Positions 1-6,425 of a DNA stretch of 9,756 nt are shown here, in pieces (the stretch's first letter is position 1; the number at the start of each line of letters is the position of its first letter). This DNA is from DAOTWY01 sp003696565. GTDB taxonomy: Bacteria; Chloroflexota; Anaerolineae; Aggregatilineales; Phototrophicaceae. The notes below the pieces were generated by a model. The model made no database searches. It had not been told where the DNA came from and saw nothing but the letters and a program-made list of their open reading frames with translations. The stretch covers positions 1-9,756 of the forward strand of contig DAOTWY010000111.1 of the NCBI GenBank assembly GCA_034435635.1. The letters run 5' to 3'. A program made the translations under genes and the position numbers.

Positions 1-104
1 CCTTCAGCAAAAACAGCTTCCGCTGTCTCATGCAATTGGCTGCGACCAGGAGCCAACCAACCACACTCCGAAAGCAACATCAGAACCAGGATCATCATTC
101 GCAT
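1..104 (-). CDS. Partial N-terminus of an unidentified, probably exported or lipid-anchored protein
   Basis: An open frame of 34 codons starts at ATG 104 and runs off the left edge. The N-terminus reads MRMMILVLMLLSECGWLAPG: one Arg, then a hydrophobic stretch, then LSEC. This resembles a signal peptide, possibly a lipoprotein signal, but Glu just before the Cys is atypical for a lipobox. The start lies 9 nt beyond the TAG that ends the propeller frame (114-116), and a GGTGGG stretch just upstream could bind the ribosome. A GTG at 113 in the same frame is an alternative start. The tight spacing suggests it is the third gene of the cassette B transcription unit. Too little is visible to assign a family, and it is too short to appear in a simple ORF list with a length cut-off. 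Confidence 0.55.
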   Translation of the reverse strand, partial: MRMMILVLMLLSECGWLAPGRSQLHETAEAVFAE

Positions 105-113
105 ATCACCCAC

Positions 114-353
114 CTATTGGATCGCGAGCACATAGGAATCCGGCAGCGGGACAGATATTTCTCCGCTGGAAACATCCATCACATAAAGCTGATAATTATA
201 GACGAACGCTATCCTGTTATCTGACCATGTAATATCTGTGATCAGCACATCATCTTCATCCGAAACAAAGCGTGTTGTGAACTCACCTGTGCTAATGTCT
301 ATCACTGTCAGGCTATGAGTATCCGATAACAGGATAGATTGCCCATCCGGCGA
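114..353 (-). pseudogene. In-frame C-terminal continuation of the PD40 propeller beyond the TGA at 354-356
   Basis: The frame of the upstream CDS continues without a shift after its TGA (354-356) for 79 codons to TAG at 114-116. The residues right after the stop are SPDGQSILLS, so the TGA sits at the Trp of a WSPDG motif (TGG to TGA, one base). A further repeat follows (TWSDNRIAFVY). With this piece the protein would be 581 residues with about twelve PD40 motifs, a sensible number for two six-bladed propellers; without it two blades are missing. A GTG at 305 could start a 63-residue fragment, but this is very unlikely to be a separate gene. Either a recent nonsense mutation or a base error in the assembly explains it best; stop readthrough is less likely. 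Confidence 0.8.
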
Positions 354-1859
354 TCACAGAAGATCATAGCACATCTGCGGCTCAGTTGTGAGTTGCCGGG
401 GATTCTCCCCATCACGATCCATAATAAAGACGGTTGAGTCTGTCCGTGTTCCAGAGCAGTATGCAATCCACTCACCATCTGGCGACCATACTGGCAGCAA
501 ACCATCCCTTACATAAGCCGCCGCACCACCGTCCGGGGCTACACGATAAATCTGGTTAGTGACTTCCTTGCTATCTTCCAACTCAATCGTAAAGAATAGA
601 ATCCATTCATTCTGCGGATCCCATACCGGGCGGAACTGACGCTGAGGGGAGGTTTCTGTCAGGGGAACAGACCTATTCTGCCCGTCGTTCACATAAATCG
701 AAAATCGATCATCCGCTTCTCGCACAACATATGCCAGCGATGACTTATCTGGCGATAGTGCTATGCCTTCATTCCAGACAGCACGCTCAACGAGTTGCAC
801 CGTCTCATCCTGAATGCGATAAATACTATTCATACCGTTGAAGTATCCAACCACCAGCAACCCATCCGGCGTAACCCTAAAATCCGAGATACCACAGGGA
901 TTTACAACATCACAATCCGCAAAATCAGTCAGCAACAGAGACTGAACCTCTCGCACACCATCTGCCCCCACCGATAACAACCGCACCTGATCCTGAGACT
1001 CCTGCACAAGCGCATAAATATCGCTAGACTGGGGAGATACTTTCAAGAAAAAAGGCATCGCCTCTAGTGGGTATTCAGCAATCACCGTGCCAGATGCATC
1101 CACTAAGTGATATGCCTGCGGTGTTTTAATCAGAGCAAAATTGCCATCGAATGAAATCGACACTGCACCGAGGAAACGCCCAACTCCCGAATCCATGTCA
1201 TCTACTTGTAGTTCATGATCATCCAGGATGCAAAGCCGACCAGAACAGCCATATAAGATAGCATCGTCTCGCCAAATAGGAAGCGATACACCAGACGATT
1301 CATCTTCCGCTGGATCATACAAACGGCTAGATGAGCAAGAGGCATCTTCATCCCGCAGGCAAGCGGTATTAATCATTAACACGGTTTCCGGCATAGGAGG
1401 TTCTGCAAGGCGTGCCGCCAAAATGGAATCGTCTGGAGACCAGCGTAATTCAATATATGCCGACCACATTGTTAACGGATCAAGCAAGGGAATTATCTCA
1501 TCAGTTGCCAGGTCATAAACTGCCAATTGATGTACCTCACCCATTGTATAGGCATAGGCAAAAAATCGCCCATCGTGCGACCATGCTTGCCCCCAAACAT
1601 CCGCATCTTCCAGCAGGTAAGATACTTCTTTGTCAATCTCAATCACCAGATTTTGCATATCATCCACATATGCAATGCCGGTCTCACTCCATAGTAATGG
1701 ATATGGTGGATAATCCAGCATTCTCGGTTCAGCAGTTATATCATTCAATGGTGTAGCGAGCCAGACTTCCGCTTCAGTATCAAACCAAGCCAGCCAGGAG
1801 TCCGTTTCATCAGCGCGGATAAAGACTGCCATCAAGAACACAAGCAGTAGATGCATCAC
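354..1859 (-). CDS. Secreted PD40/TolB-like beta-propeller protein, cut short by an in-frame TGA
   Basis: This is a 501-residue protein with an N-terminal hydrophobic segment (MMHLLLVFLMAVFIRA, about residues 1-16) that looks like a signal peptide, so it likely acts outside the membrane. The rest is a chain of PD40-type repeats, seen as WSETG (57-61), WSHDG (93-97), WSPDD (140-144), WRDDA (196-200), SFDGN (236-240), VSPQS (274-278), VTPDG (329-333), LSPDK (368-372), WDPQN (413-417) and WSPDG (458-462). TolB-style text (FIMDRDGENPRQLT) stands at 478-491. Paired cysteines (167/175, 205/210, 316/322) would suit disulfides in an exported protein. The start is GTG 1859, overlapping the upstream stop as GTGA, with ATG 1856 as an equally good choice. 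No strong ribosome site is visible, so translational coupling is likely. The stop at 354 replaces a Trp codon; see the continuation at 114-353. Role unknown; a partner of the WXG protein is inferred from the overlap. Confidence 0.8.
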   Translation of the reverse strand: MMHLLLVFLMAVFIRADETDSWLAWFDTEAEVWLATPLNDITAEPRMLDYPPYPLLWSETGIAYVDDMQNLVIEIDKEVSYLLEDADVWGQAWSHDGRFFAYAYTMGEVHQLAVYDLATDEIIPLLDPLTMWSAYIELRWSPDDSILAARLAEPPMPETVLMINTACLRDEDASCSSSRLYDPAEDESSGVSLPIWRDDAILYGCSGRLCILDDHELQVDDMDSGVGRFLGAVSISFDGNFALIKTPQAYHLVDASGTVIAEYPLEAMPFFLKVSPQSSDIYALVQESQDQVRLLSVGADGVREVQSLLLTDFADCDVVNPCGISDFRVTPDGLLVVGYFNGMNSIYRIQDETVQLVERAVWNEGIALSPDKSSLAYVVREADDRFSIYVNDGQNRSVPLTETSPQRQFRPVWDPQNEWILFFTIELEDSKEVTNQIYRVAPDGGAAAYVRDGLLPVWSPDGEWIAYCSGTRTDSTVFIMDRDGENPRQLTTEPQMCYDLL

Positions 1860-3232
1860 TGTGGCACGCCCCCCCCTCGGTTCGGGATATTAATCGGATC
1901 ATCTACAATATTCCAATCAGCTAGGTTGATCGGCTGAGCGTTCTCTGGCAACTGATAATTAGGATTAGTAAAAGAAATCGCCGTGTTCTTACCGTTAACA
2001 AAAGCTGCCTGGAAATCCTCAATATGATAATATTCCATCCGATTGTTATATGGGTTATAAATCTCTAGCCAAGTCTGTCCATCACTCGCAGTTTGAATTG
2101 ATGTAGCAGCTACATAATGATTAGTTAAAGCACCCGGATTCGGCTCTTGAGCGACGATACCATTTGAATCGATATTCACTAGTACCATTGGCACGCGCCC
2201 TTCTCCCAATTCTGTTTCAAAAAATGTAATTACATCCTCGGTCGTCAACTCATTGATAGTTTCATATTTTGACTCTAAGCCATAGATACTACCTAACCGT
2301 GACATATCCATGATAAACGTTGGATCAGATGGGTCACGCACAGCTTGTCCCAAAAGCGCATTATCTCCATCACGAAAAATATTAACCTTTTTACCATCGT
2401 CACTCCATGCGCTCACCAAATCCGATAAAGCTTGTCCAGGGTGAATCAAATCGTTACCGCGAAGCCTCAACATAGCATTAGCTACAACAGCAACAGTCAT
2501 GGGTCCACAGATATTGCCATCATCACCCACGTTAAAAGATGTAATCTGCAGATTATCAATGGTTACATTCGGATTAGGAATTGGGTTTCCAGCATCATCC
2601 AATTGCAGGCTACCATCTTCATTTTGCAGATACGCTTCAGGATGTAGCCTGGATGAAATACGAGCATTAATACGAGCATCACGATCAACATGCGTACCAA
2701 AATAATCGATAAAAGAATACTGCGGTAAGCTGTTTCCTGCTTGGACATAGGCATCCAACGCATTAAACTGATTGATAATACCGGGATATGGTCTCACTTG
2801 ATGTCGTTTGAAGAAGAATATCCCACCCGGTCTTTTTGTAGGATCATAATTGTATGAAACAGTGTATTCCCCGCTTCCGCCGCCGCCATAATCAGCTTCG
2901 GTCAAACCTTGGGGCGTGATGATTGCCTCATGTCCTTGAAAACCGTTAGCAGCTTCCTCTTCTGCCTTTTGAAGCAATTCCGAAACGCGGAATGTCACAT
3001 CTGCGGAGTCTTCCAGCGCGGCTTTAAGGCGGTGTACCTGCGGCAACACCTCATCTTCCATCTCAGCATAGAAGGCATCTGCGCCTTCTCCCCACCAACC
3101 ATCAGAAGCAAGTGCTTCCACCATATCACGTATACGCCAGAGCGTTTGCTCAATCATTGCGGCGTTCTGATTAAACAACCGCGCTATTTCGTCGAGCGTT
3201 TCATAATTGGCTTGGATTACATTAGCTGGCAT
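1856..3232 (-). CDS. WXG100-family protein fused to a C39-like cysteine peptidase domain
   Basis: The 458-residue protein has two parts. Residues 1-100 form a helical WXG100 domain, with W-W-G at 46-48 followed by GADAFYAEMEDEVLPQV, the typical hairpin turn and second helix of ESX-type secretion targets. A Gly-rich linker (about 115-121) follows. The C-terminal half has NICGPMTVAVVANAM with Cys 242, then NHYVAATS with His 372 and EIYNPYNNRMEYYHIEDF with Asn 393. This is the Cys, His, Asn/Asp order of C39-type papain-like peptidases (C39_2 style). The usual oxyanion Gln before the Cys is not obvious. I chose ATG 3232 over the in-frame TTG 3262 because the paralogue at 7702 begins with the same MPANVIQANYETL, AGGGGA precedes it at 7 nt, and a TATAAT box lies 38 nt upstream. 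It overlaps the next gene by GTGA. Likely exported by a type VII-like route; its target is unknown. Confidence 0.75.
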   Translation of the reverse strand: MPANVIQANYETLDEIARLFNQNAAMIEQTLWRIRDMVEALASDGWWGEGADAFYAEMEDEVLPQVHRLKAALEDSADVTFRVSELLQKAEEEAANGFQGHEAIITPQGLTEADYGGGGSGEYTVSYNYDPTKRPGGIFFFKRHQVRPYPGIINQFNALDAYVQAGNSLPQYSFIDYFGTHVDRDARINARISSRLHPEAYLQNEDGSLQLDDAGNPIPNPNVTIDNLQITSFNVGDDGNICGPMTVAVVANAMLRLRGNDLIHPGQALSDLVSAWSDDGKKVNIFRDGDNALLGQAVRDPSDPTFIMDMSRLGSIYGLESKYETINELTTEDVITFFETELGEGRVPMVLVNIDSNGIVAQEPNPGALTNHYVAATSIQTASDGQTWLEIYNPYNNRMEYYHIEDFQAAFVNGKNTAISFTNPNYQLPENAQPINLADWNIVDDPINIPNRGGGVPQ

Positions 3233-3270
3233 CACAAATCCCCTCACCGACCAAATCGCCAATGAAGGAG

Positions 3271-3276
3271 ATTATA
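3271..3276 (-). promoter_or_regulatory. Candidate -10 box (TATAAT) of cassette B
   Basis: A perfect TATAAT on the minus strand lies 38 nt before ATG 3232. The -35 region is weak: TTCGTT at 3295-3300 with an 18-nt spacer is the best I see. Transcription from here would begin near 3264. That leaves a leader of about 30 nt for the ATG and makes the TTG at 3262 an unlikely start. Confidence 0.45.
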
Positions 3277-3299
3277 TAAAAAATGTAAAGCCAAAACGA

Positions 3300-3313
3300 A
3301 GGACTTTAGTCCT
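3300..3313 (-). terminator. Short hairpin at the end of the small export gene
   Basis: The palindrome AGGACTTTAGTCCT overlaps the TAG stop of the membrane protein gene (3312-3314). On the minus strand it gives a short stem followed by TCGTTTTGG, a weak U-rich tail. It may be a modest intrinsic terminator separating this operon from cassette B, and it touches that cassette's -35 region. An operator role cannot be excluded. Confidence 0.35.
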
Positions 3314-3848
3314 AACCTGCCGCCGCCAACCCCAGCGAGATCAACCCGACGATCACCACCGCATAGACCAAAATGCTCACCAGCGCGGCGATCATCAACC
3401 GTGTGCCGTTCATGCCGAAAGCCTTCGCCGTTGCAGACATCGCCCAAACACCAATCCAGGGCGTTAAAATCAACACCGCCCAAATACCATAGCGATCCAT
3501 CCGCGCTTTCGCTTTATCGGATGCCAACCATGTTAGCCAACGGTTGATCCATTCAATTCGCATCAGGCTTTCATAGCCATAATGGATCAGCAAAATCGGT
3601 AAAAAGTTGCCGAACACGCTCCACACCACCACAGAAAGCCCACTCAAGCCGAGAGCCATCCCCGCCGGAACAGCCACATAAATCTCTGCCAAAGGAAAAA
3701 ACCCTAAAAACCAGGTCATCAATGCTTTACTCAAATACTCCATCGCGGGCATATGACGGAGTTCTAACACAACCGCAACACTCACTGATGCACCAAATAA
3801 ATATGGCAAATAATGAATTGGATAGTTATTCGCTCTGTGTTGAATCAT
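3312..3848 (-). CDS. Putative small multidrug export family membrane protein (COG2426-like)
   Basis: A 178-residue integral membrane protein with hydrophobic segments at about 12-30, 41-67, 69-91, 120-141 and 150-176. The stretch FFPLAEIYVAVPAG (50-63) matches the 'P..E...A.P' signature of the COG2426 / small multidrug export family, whose transport role is mostly predicted rather than shown. The start ATG 3848 is supported by GGAG seven bases upstream, inside the tetR-like gene, with which it overlaps by 23 bp. Later Met codons at residues 33 and 36 have no clear ribosome site. The overlap implies translation coupled to the TetR-type repressor, which would control both genes. The substrate cannot be read from the sequence. 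Confidence 0.75.
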   Translation of the reverse strand: MIQHRANNYPIHYLPYLFGASVSVAVVLELRHMPAMEYLSKALMTWFLGFFPLAEIYVAVPAGMALGLSGLSVVVWSVFGNFLPILLIHYGYESLMRIEWINRWLTWLASDKAKARMDRYGIWAVLILTPWIGVWAMSATAKAFGMNGTRLMIAALVSILVYAVVIVGLISLGLAAAG

Positions 3849-4359
3849 GAATCATCTCCAACAAACGCTTTTCTACAGCTTGTTTCATCTCGTCAGATAC
3901 CTGCCGGATACCAAGCATCTCGGCATACCACAACCCATCGGTTGCCAGGCGGATAATCGTAGCTAAAACAGGGTCTTTCGCCACAGATTCAATGCGTTTT
4001 TGCCAGGCTGCGGTTTGATCTGCCATCGGCTGGACTAAATCCGGATTATTGGCAATTGCCGCTAAAATACTGAACTGTGCCTGACTCAATAAACTTATAT
4101 CCGCCAATGTCAGCCGTACATAGGCAGCTAACCAGTCGGCAAAATCCGCTGATTGTCCAAGCCTCTCGTCAAAATTTTGAATCAGATGTGCGATCATGCC
4201 TTCAATCAGCGCGTCCTTATTCGGAAAGTGATAAAGCAAGCCGCCCTTACTAACCCCGGCTGCTGCTGCAACCGATTCAAGCGTTAAGGCAGCAACCCCT
4301 TCTTGTTCAATGAGGTGATTTGCCGCGTCTAAAATTTGTTGTTTAGTATCTTTTGACAT
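3826..4359 (-). CDS. TetR/AcrR-family transcriptional repressor
   Basis: A 177-residue protein with a classic TetR N-terminus: KQQILDAANHLIEQEGVAALTLESVAAAAGVSKGG..YHFPNKDAL, with the helix-turn-helix at about residues 25-46. The remaining 120 or so residues are helical and would form the ligand-binding and dimer domain (WQKRIESV near 139-146, then LATDGLWYAEMLG). The ligand is unknown. ATG 4359 is the only sensible start, and its leader holds a perfect 14-bp palindrome (4364-4377), so autoregulation is very likely. The ribosome site overlaps the operator and is weak (GGACGG). It overlaps the downstream membrane protein gene by 23 bp, a common regulator plus efflux pair. Confidence 0.9.
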   Translation of the reverse strand: MSKDTKQQILDAANHLIEQEGVAALTLESVAAAAGVSKGGLLYHFPNKDALIEGMIAHLIQNFDERLGQSADFADWLAAYVRLTLADISLLSQAQFSILAAIANNPDLVQPMADQTAAWQKRIESVAKDPVLATIIRLATDGLWYAEMLGIRQVSDEMKQAVEKRLLEMIHDSTQSE

Positions 4360-4363
4360 ATAA

Positions 4364-4377
4364 ACCGTCCAGACGGT
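4364..4377. promoter_or_regulatory. TetR-type operator palindrome
   Basis: ACCGTCCAGACGGT is a perfect inverted repeat (6-bp arms, 2-bp centre) just 5 bp upstream of the TetR-family start codon. ACCGTC-NN-GACGGT is a form often seen for operators of this family. It lies between the candidate -10 box (4391-4396) and the start codon, so bound repressor would block both early transcription and the ribosome site. Confidence 0.8.
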
Positions 4378-4390
4378 ACAATTCCATTAA

Positions 4391-4419
4391 ATTATAAAAT
4401 AATCATGATGTTATTTCCA
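4391..4419 (-). promoter_or_regulatory. Candidate promoter of the tetR-like and export operon
   Basis: On the minus strand TATAAT (4391-4396) is preceded after 17 nt by TGGAAA (4414-4419), which matches four of six bases of the -35 consensus. Transcription would start near 4384, just before the operator. The -35 hexamer falls in the loop of a larger inverted repeat. Confidence 0.45.
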
Positions 4420-4434
4420 TAAGAACATCATGAT
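4402..4434. repeat. Inverted repeat with perfect 11-bp arms
   Basis: ATCATGATGTT at 4402-4412 is repeated in reverse complement at 4424-4434, with an 11-nt centre. Each arm contains the 8-bp palindrome ATCATGAT. It surrounds the putative -35 hexamer of the tetR-like gene, which suggests a second regulator site. On the minus strand it is also followed by a T-rich stretch, so a terminator for the MoxR gene is an alternative. Confidence 0.6.
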
Positions 4435-4493
4435 AATATCAAACATAGCTTATACACTTTAGGGAATAACTAGTATATCAATCACGTAGGGTT

Positions 4494-4511
4494 AGCCCCA
4501 TTCATGGGGCT
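4494..4511. terminator. GC-rich hairpin AGCCCCAT-TC-ATGGGGCT
   Basis: Perfect 8-bp arms lie 73 nt beyond the MoxR stop. The stem is strong, but the T-rich tail (GATTTTA) is on the plus-strand side, while the gene it would end is on the minus strand. It may be a terminator acting in either direction or a regulator site. The rest of 4435-4584 shows no open frame. Confidence 0.4.
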
Positions 4512-4584
4512 GATTTTAGACAATTATCTACAGACATATTTATGGGGTGTGTGGTGTTGGAAAGCGATTTATCTGTTGGCGGGC

Positions 4585-5562
4585 TTAAGCGGGTACACGC
4601 TGAACAACGTCCAATAAATTTGCCACCACATCATCCGTTTGGATACCTTCCGCCAGCCCTTCAAAGTTCAACAAAAGGCGATGACGTAAGGCAGGTTTAG
4701 CGATCGCTTCAATATCTTCAAAGGCAACATTAAACCGCCCTTCTAACAGCGCATTGATCTTCGCCCCCAAAATCAATGCTTGCGCCCCACGGGGACTCGC
4801 CCCATATTGCACAAACCGCTTGACCATATCCGGCGCGGCGGGGTTATCCGGCTGAGAAGCGACAATCAACTCTGCAACATAACGATTGACGTGTGAGGCA
4901 ACTGGTGTTTGAAGCGCAAGCTCACGCATGGCAATCACCTGCTCGCCTGTAGCAACTTTGGATGCCGTTGGGTTATCTACCCCTGTTGTCCGAGCAATGA
5001 TCTCCACGAGTTCATCTACCGTCGGGAAATCCACATTAATCTTAAACATAAAGCGGTCTAACTGCGCTTCTGGCAATGGATAAGTGCCTTCTTGCTCAAC
5101 AGGGTTTTGCGTTGCCAATACAAAAAACGGTTGCGCCATCGGGTACATTGTCCCTGCAACTGTCACCGTCTTTTCTTGCATTGCTTCTAATAAGGCAGAT
5201 TGTGTTTTGGGCGTAGCACGGTTGATCTCATCCGCTAAAATCAAGTTTGCAAAAATCGGTCCTTGCTGAAAACGGAACACCTTACGCCCGTCCTCAGTCT
5301 CCTCCATGACATTCGTGCCCGTAATATCAGAAGGCATTAGATCAGGGGTAAACTGAATACGACTAAAGTGCAAATCAAGCACATCTGCCAGGGTGCGAAT
5401 TAATTGCGTCTTCCCCAAGCCTGGCACCCCTTCTAAGAGCGCGTGCCGCCCTGCCAAAATGCAAATCAATACATCGCGCACAACCTCACGCTGCCCAACG
5501 ATGACCCGTGCCACTTCTGTTTCAATCTGTTGCGCAATTGCGCTAAATTTTTCAATATCCAT
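4585..5562 (-). CDS. MoxR-type AAA+ ATPase
   Basis: The protein has 325 residues, the usual length of the MoxR family, counting from ATG 5562. The preceding TTG (5565) is a less likely start. Motifs, numbered from that TTG: Walker A GVPGLGKT (46-53), Walker B LILADE (108-113), sensor 1 ATQNP (151-155), Arg-finger region LDRF (169-172) and sensor 2 GASPRG (255-260). All key residues are present, so ATP hydrolysis is expected. Family members act as chaperones that load or activate partners, often with a DUF58 or von Willebrand A protein encoded next door. Here no such partner is adjacent: the next gene is the TetR-type regulator, 225 bp away. Its client is therefore unknown. It stands alone between a hairpin terminator upstream and a repeat-rich spacer downstream. 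Confidence 0.93.
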   Translation of the reverse strand: MDIEKFSAIAQQIETEVARVIVGQREVVRDVLICILAGRHALLEGVPGLGKTQLIRTLADVLDLHFSRIQFTPDLMPSDITGTNVMEETEDGRKVFRFQQGPIFANLILADEINRATPKTQSALLEAMQEKTVTVAGTMYPMAQPFFVLATQNPVEQEGTYPLPEAQLDRFMFKINVDFPTVDELVEIIARTTGVDNPTASKVATGEQVIAMRELALQTPVASHVNRYVAELIVASQPDNPAAPDMVKRFVQYGASPRGAQALILGAKINALLEGRFNVAFEDIEAIAKPALRHRLLLNFEGLAEGIQTDDVVANLLDVVQRVPA

Positions 5563-5596
5563 CAAGTCATTTCTTTATAATGCTCGGATTTTATAA

Positions 5597-5627
5597 GGTG
5601 AGGGGTATCCTAAAAAGCCGCCTCACC
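5597..5627 (-). terminator. Terminator hairpin after cassette A
   Basis: GGTGAGG (5597-5603) pairs with CCTCACC (5621-5627), 18 bases beyond the TAG of the propeller gene (5646). On the minus strand the stem is followed by TTATAAAAT. It separates cassette A from the MoxR gene, whose own promoter must then lie in the short stretch 5563-5597; two TATAAA-like boxes are present there. Confidence 0.6.
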
Positions 5628-5645
5628 CATTAGTTTACCGTATAC

Positions 5646-6425
5646 CTAGTTTGCTGACCACCACTCCGGTTCAGTACCGCCAGTAGTGGTTAATTGCCGG
5701 ATCGTATTGCCTTTTAGGTCTATTAGATACAAATTCGCCCGTAGCCCTGGCTGATTCGTCTCACGTTCCACCACCAATTGCTGCCCGTCTGCGCTCCACG
5801 TGGGATGATGATCGCTGACATCGTCCGGGCTAATTTGCCGCTCATTGCTCCCATCAGCATCAATCACCATAATATGCCATTTGCCCGTGGCAAAGTCCAT
5901 CCGCTCAAACGCGATGCGTTGCCCATCCGGTGACCAAGCCGGCGCATGGTTAAATCGCCCGTTTTGGGTAATCTGTACTGCTGCCTCTGCACATGAATCG
6001 TCATCCAAGCATGCCAAATCCAGCGTAAAAATATGGCGATCATTCCCAACTTGCCCCACAAAAGCGATCATCTCCCCACTGGGGTGCCATGTCGCCTGAA
6101 AAGGCTGTAACGTATTATCCAGAATGCGCGTTATTTGCCCGGTGGGTAAATGATGCGCAAACAGCCCCTCCCCATTGACGTTATATATCAATGTTGAGCC
6201 ATCTGGATGAAAAGCAGGGAACGCCGCCCCCGGTGCCAATTCCGTAATTTTACCAGTTGCTAACTCTAAGATATTCACCACACCCCACCCATAGGCAATA
6301 TATTTACCATCTGGAGACCAAGAAGGATTCCACATCCCCTTGCCTTGGGTGTATGTTTGTGTTTGGTTATTCTCCAGGTCAATCACATGGATCAACCCCT
6401 GGGTGGAATAAGCAATTTTGCTCAT
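5646..6425 (-). CDS. Six-bladed PD40/TolB-like beta-propeller without signal peptide
   Basis: A 259-residue protein made almost entirely of PD40 repeats: WSPDG (36-40), FHPDG (72-76), WHPSG (113-117), WSPDG (164-168), WSADG (210-214) and a terminal EPEWWSAN. The N-terminal strand SKIAYSTQG can complete the last blade, giving one closed six-bladed ring. There is no hydrophobic N-terminus, so it should stay in the cytoplasm, unlike its relative in cassette B. Both relatives share the insert ACL..D.SC (here LACLDDDSC, 137-145). ATG 6425 overlaps the stop of the WXG-hydrolase gene as ATGA and has a strong AGAGGA five bases upstream, so the two are translated together. A role as binding partner, chaperone or immunity protein for the WXG-hydrolase is inferred from position only. 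Confidence 0.85.
   Translation of the reverse strand: MSKIAYSTQGLIHVIDLENNQTQTYTQGKGMWNPSWSPDGKYIAYGWGVVNILELATGKITELAPGAAFPAFHPDGSTLIYNVNGEGLFAHHLPTGQITRILDNTLQPFQATWHPSGEMIAFVGQVGNDRHIFTLDLACLDDDSCAEAAVQITQNGRFNHAPAWSPDGQRIAFERMDFATGKWHIMVIDADGSNERQISPDDVSDHHPTWSADGQQLVVERETNQPGLRANLYLIDLKGNTIRQLTTTGGTEPEWWSAN

Noticed and set aside
114..356. A frameshift as the cause of the shortened propeller
   Set aside because: The frames before and after the stop are the same (354 and 303 differ by a multiple of three). A base substitution in one codon explains everything.
354..356. Selenocysteine at the TGA
   Set aside because: The motif demands Trp, the protein family is not redox-active, and no hairpin resembling a SECIS element is evident just after it.
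3233..3262. The upstream TTG start of the WXG-peptidase (ten extra residues)
   Set aside because: The paralogue starts at the inner Met, a good ribosome site precedes that ATG, and the likely transcription start lies at about the TTG itself.
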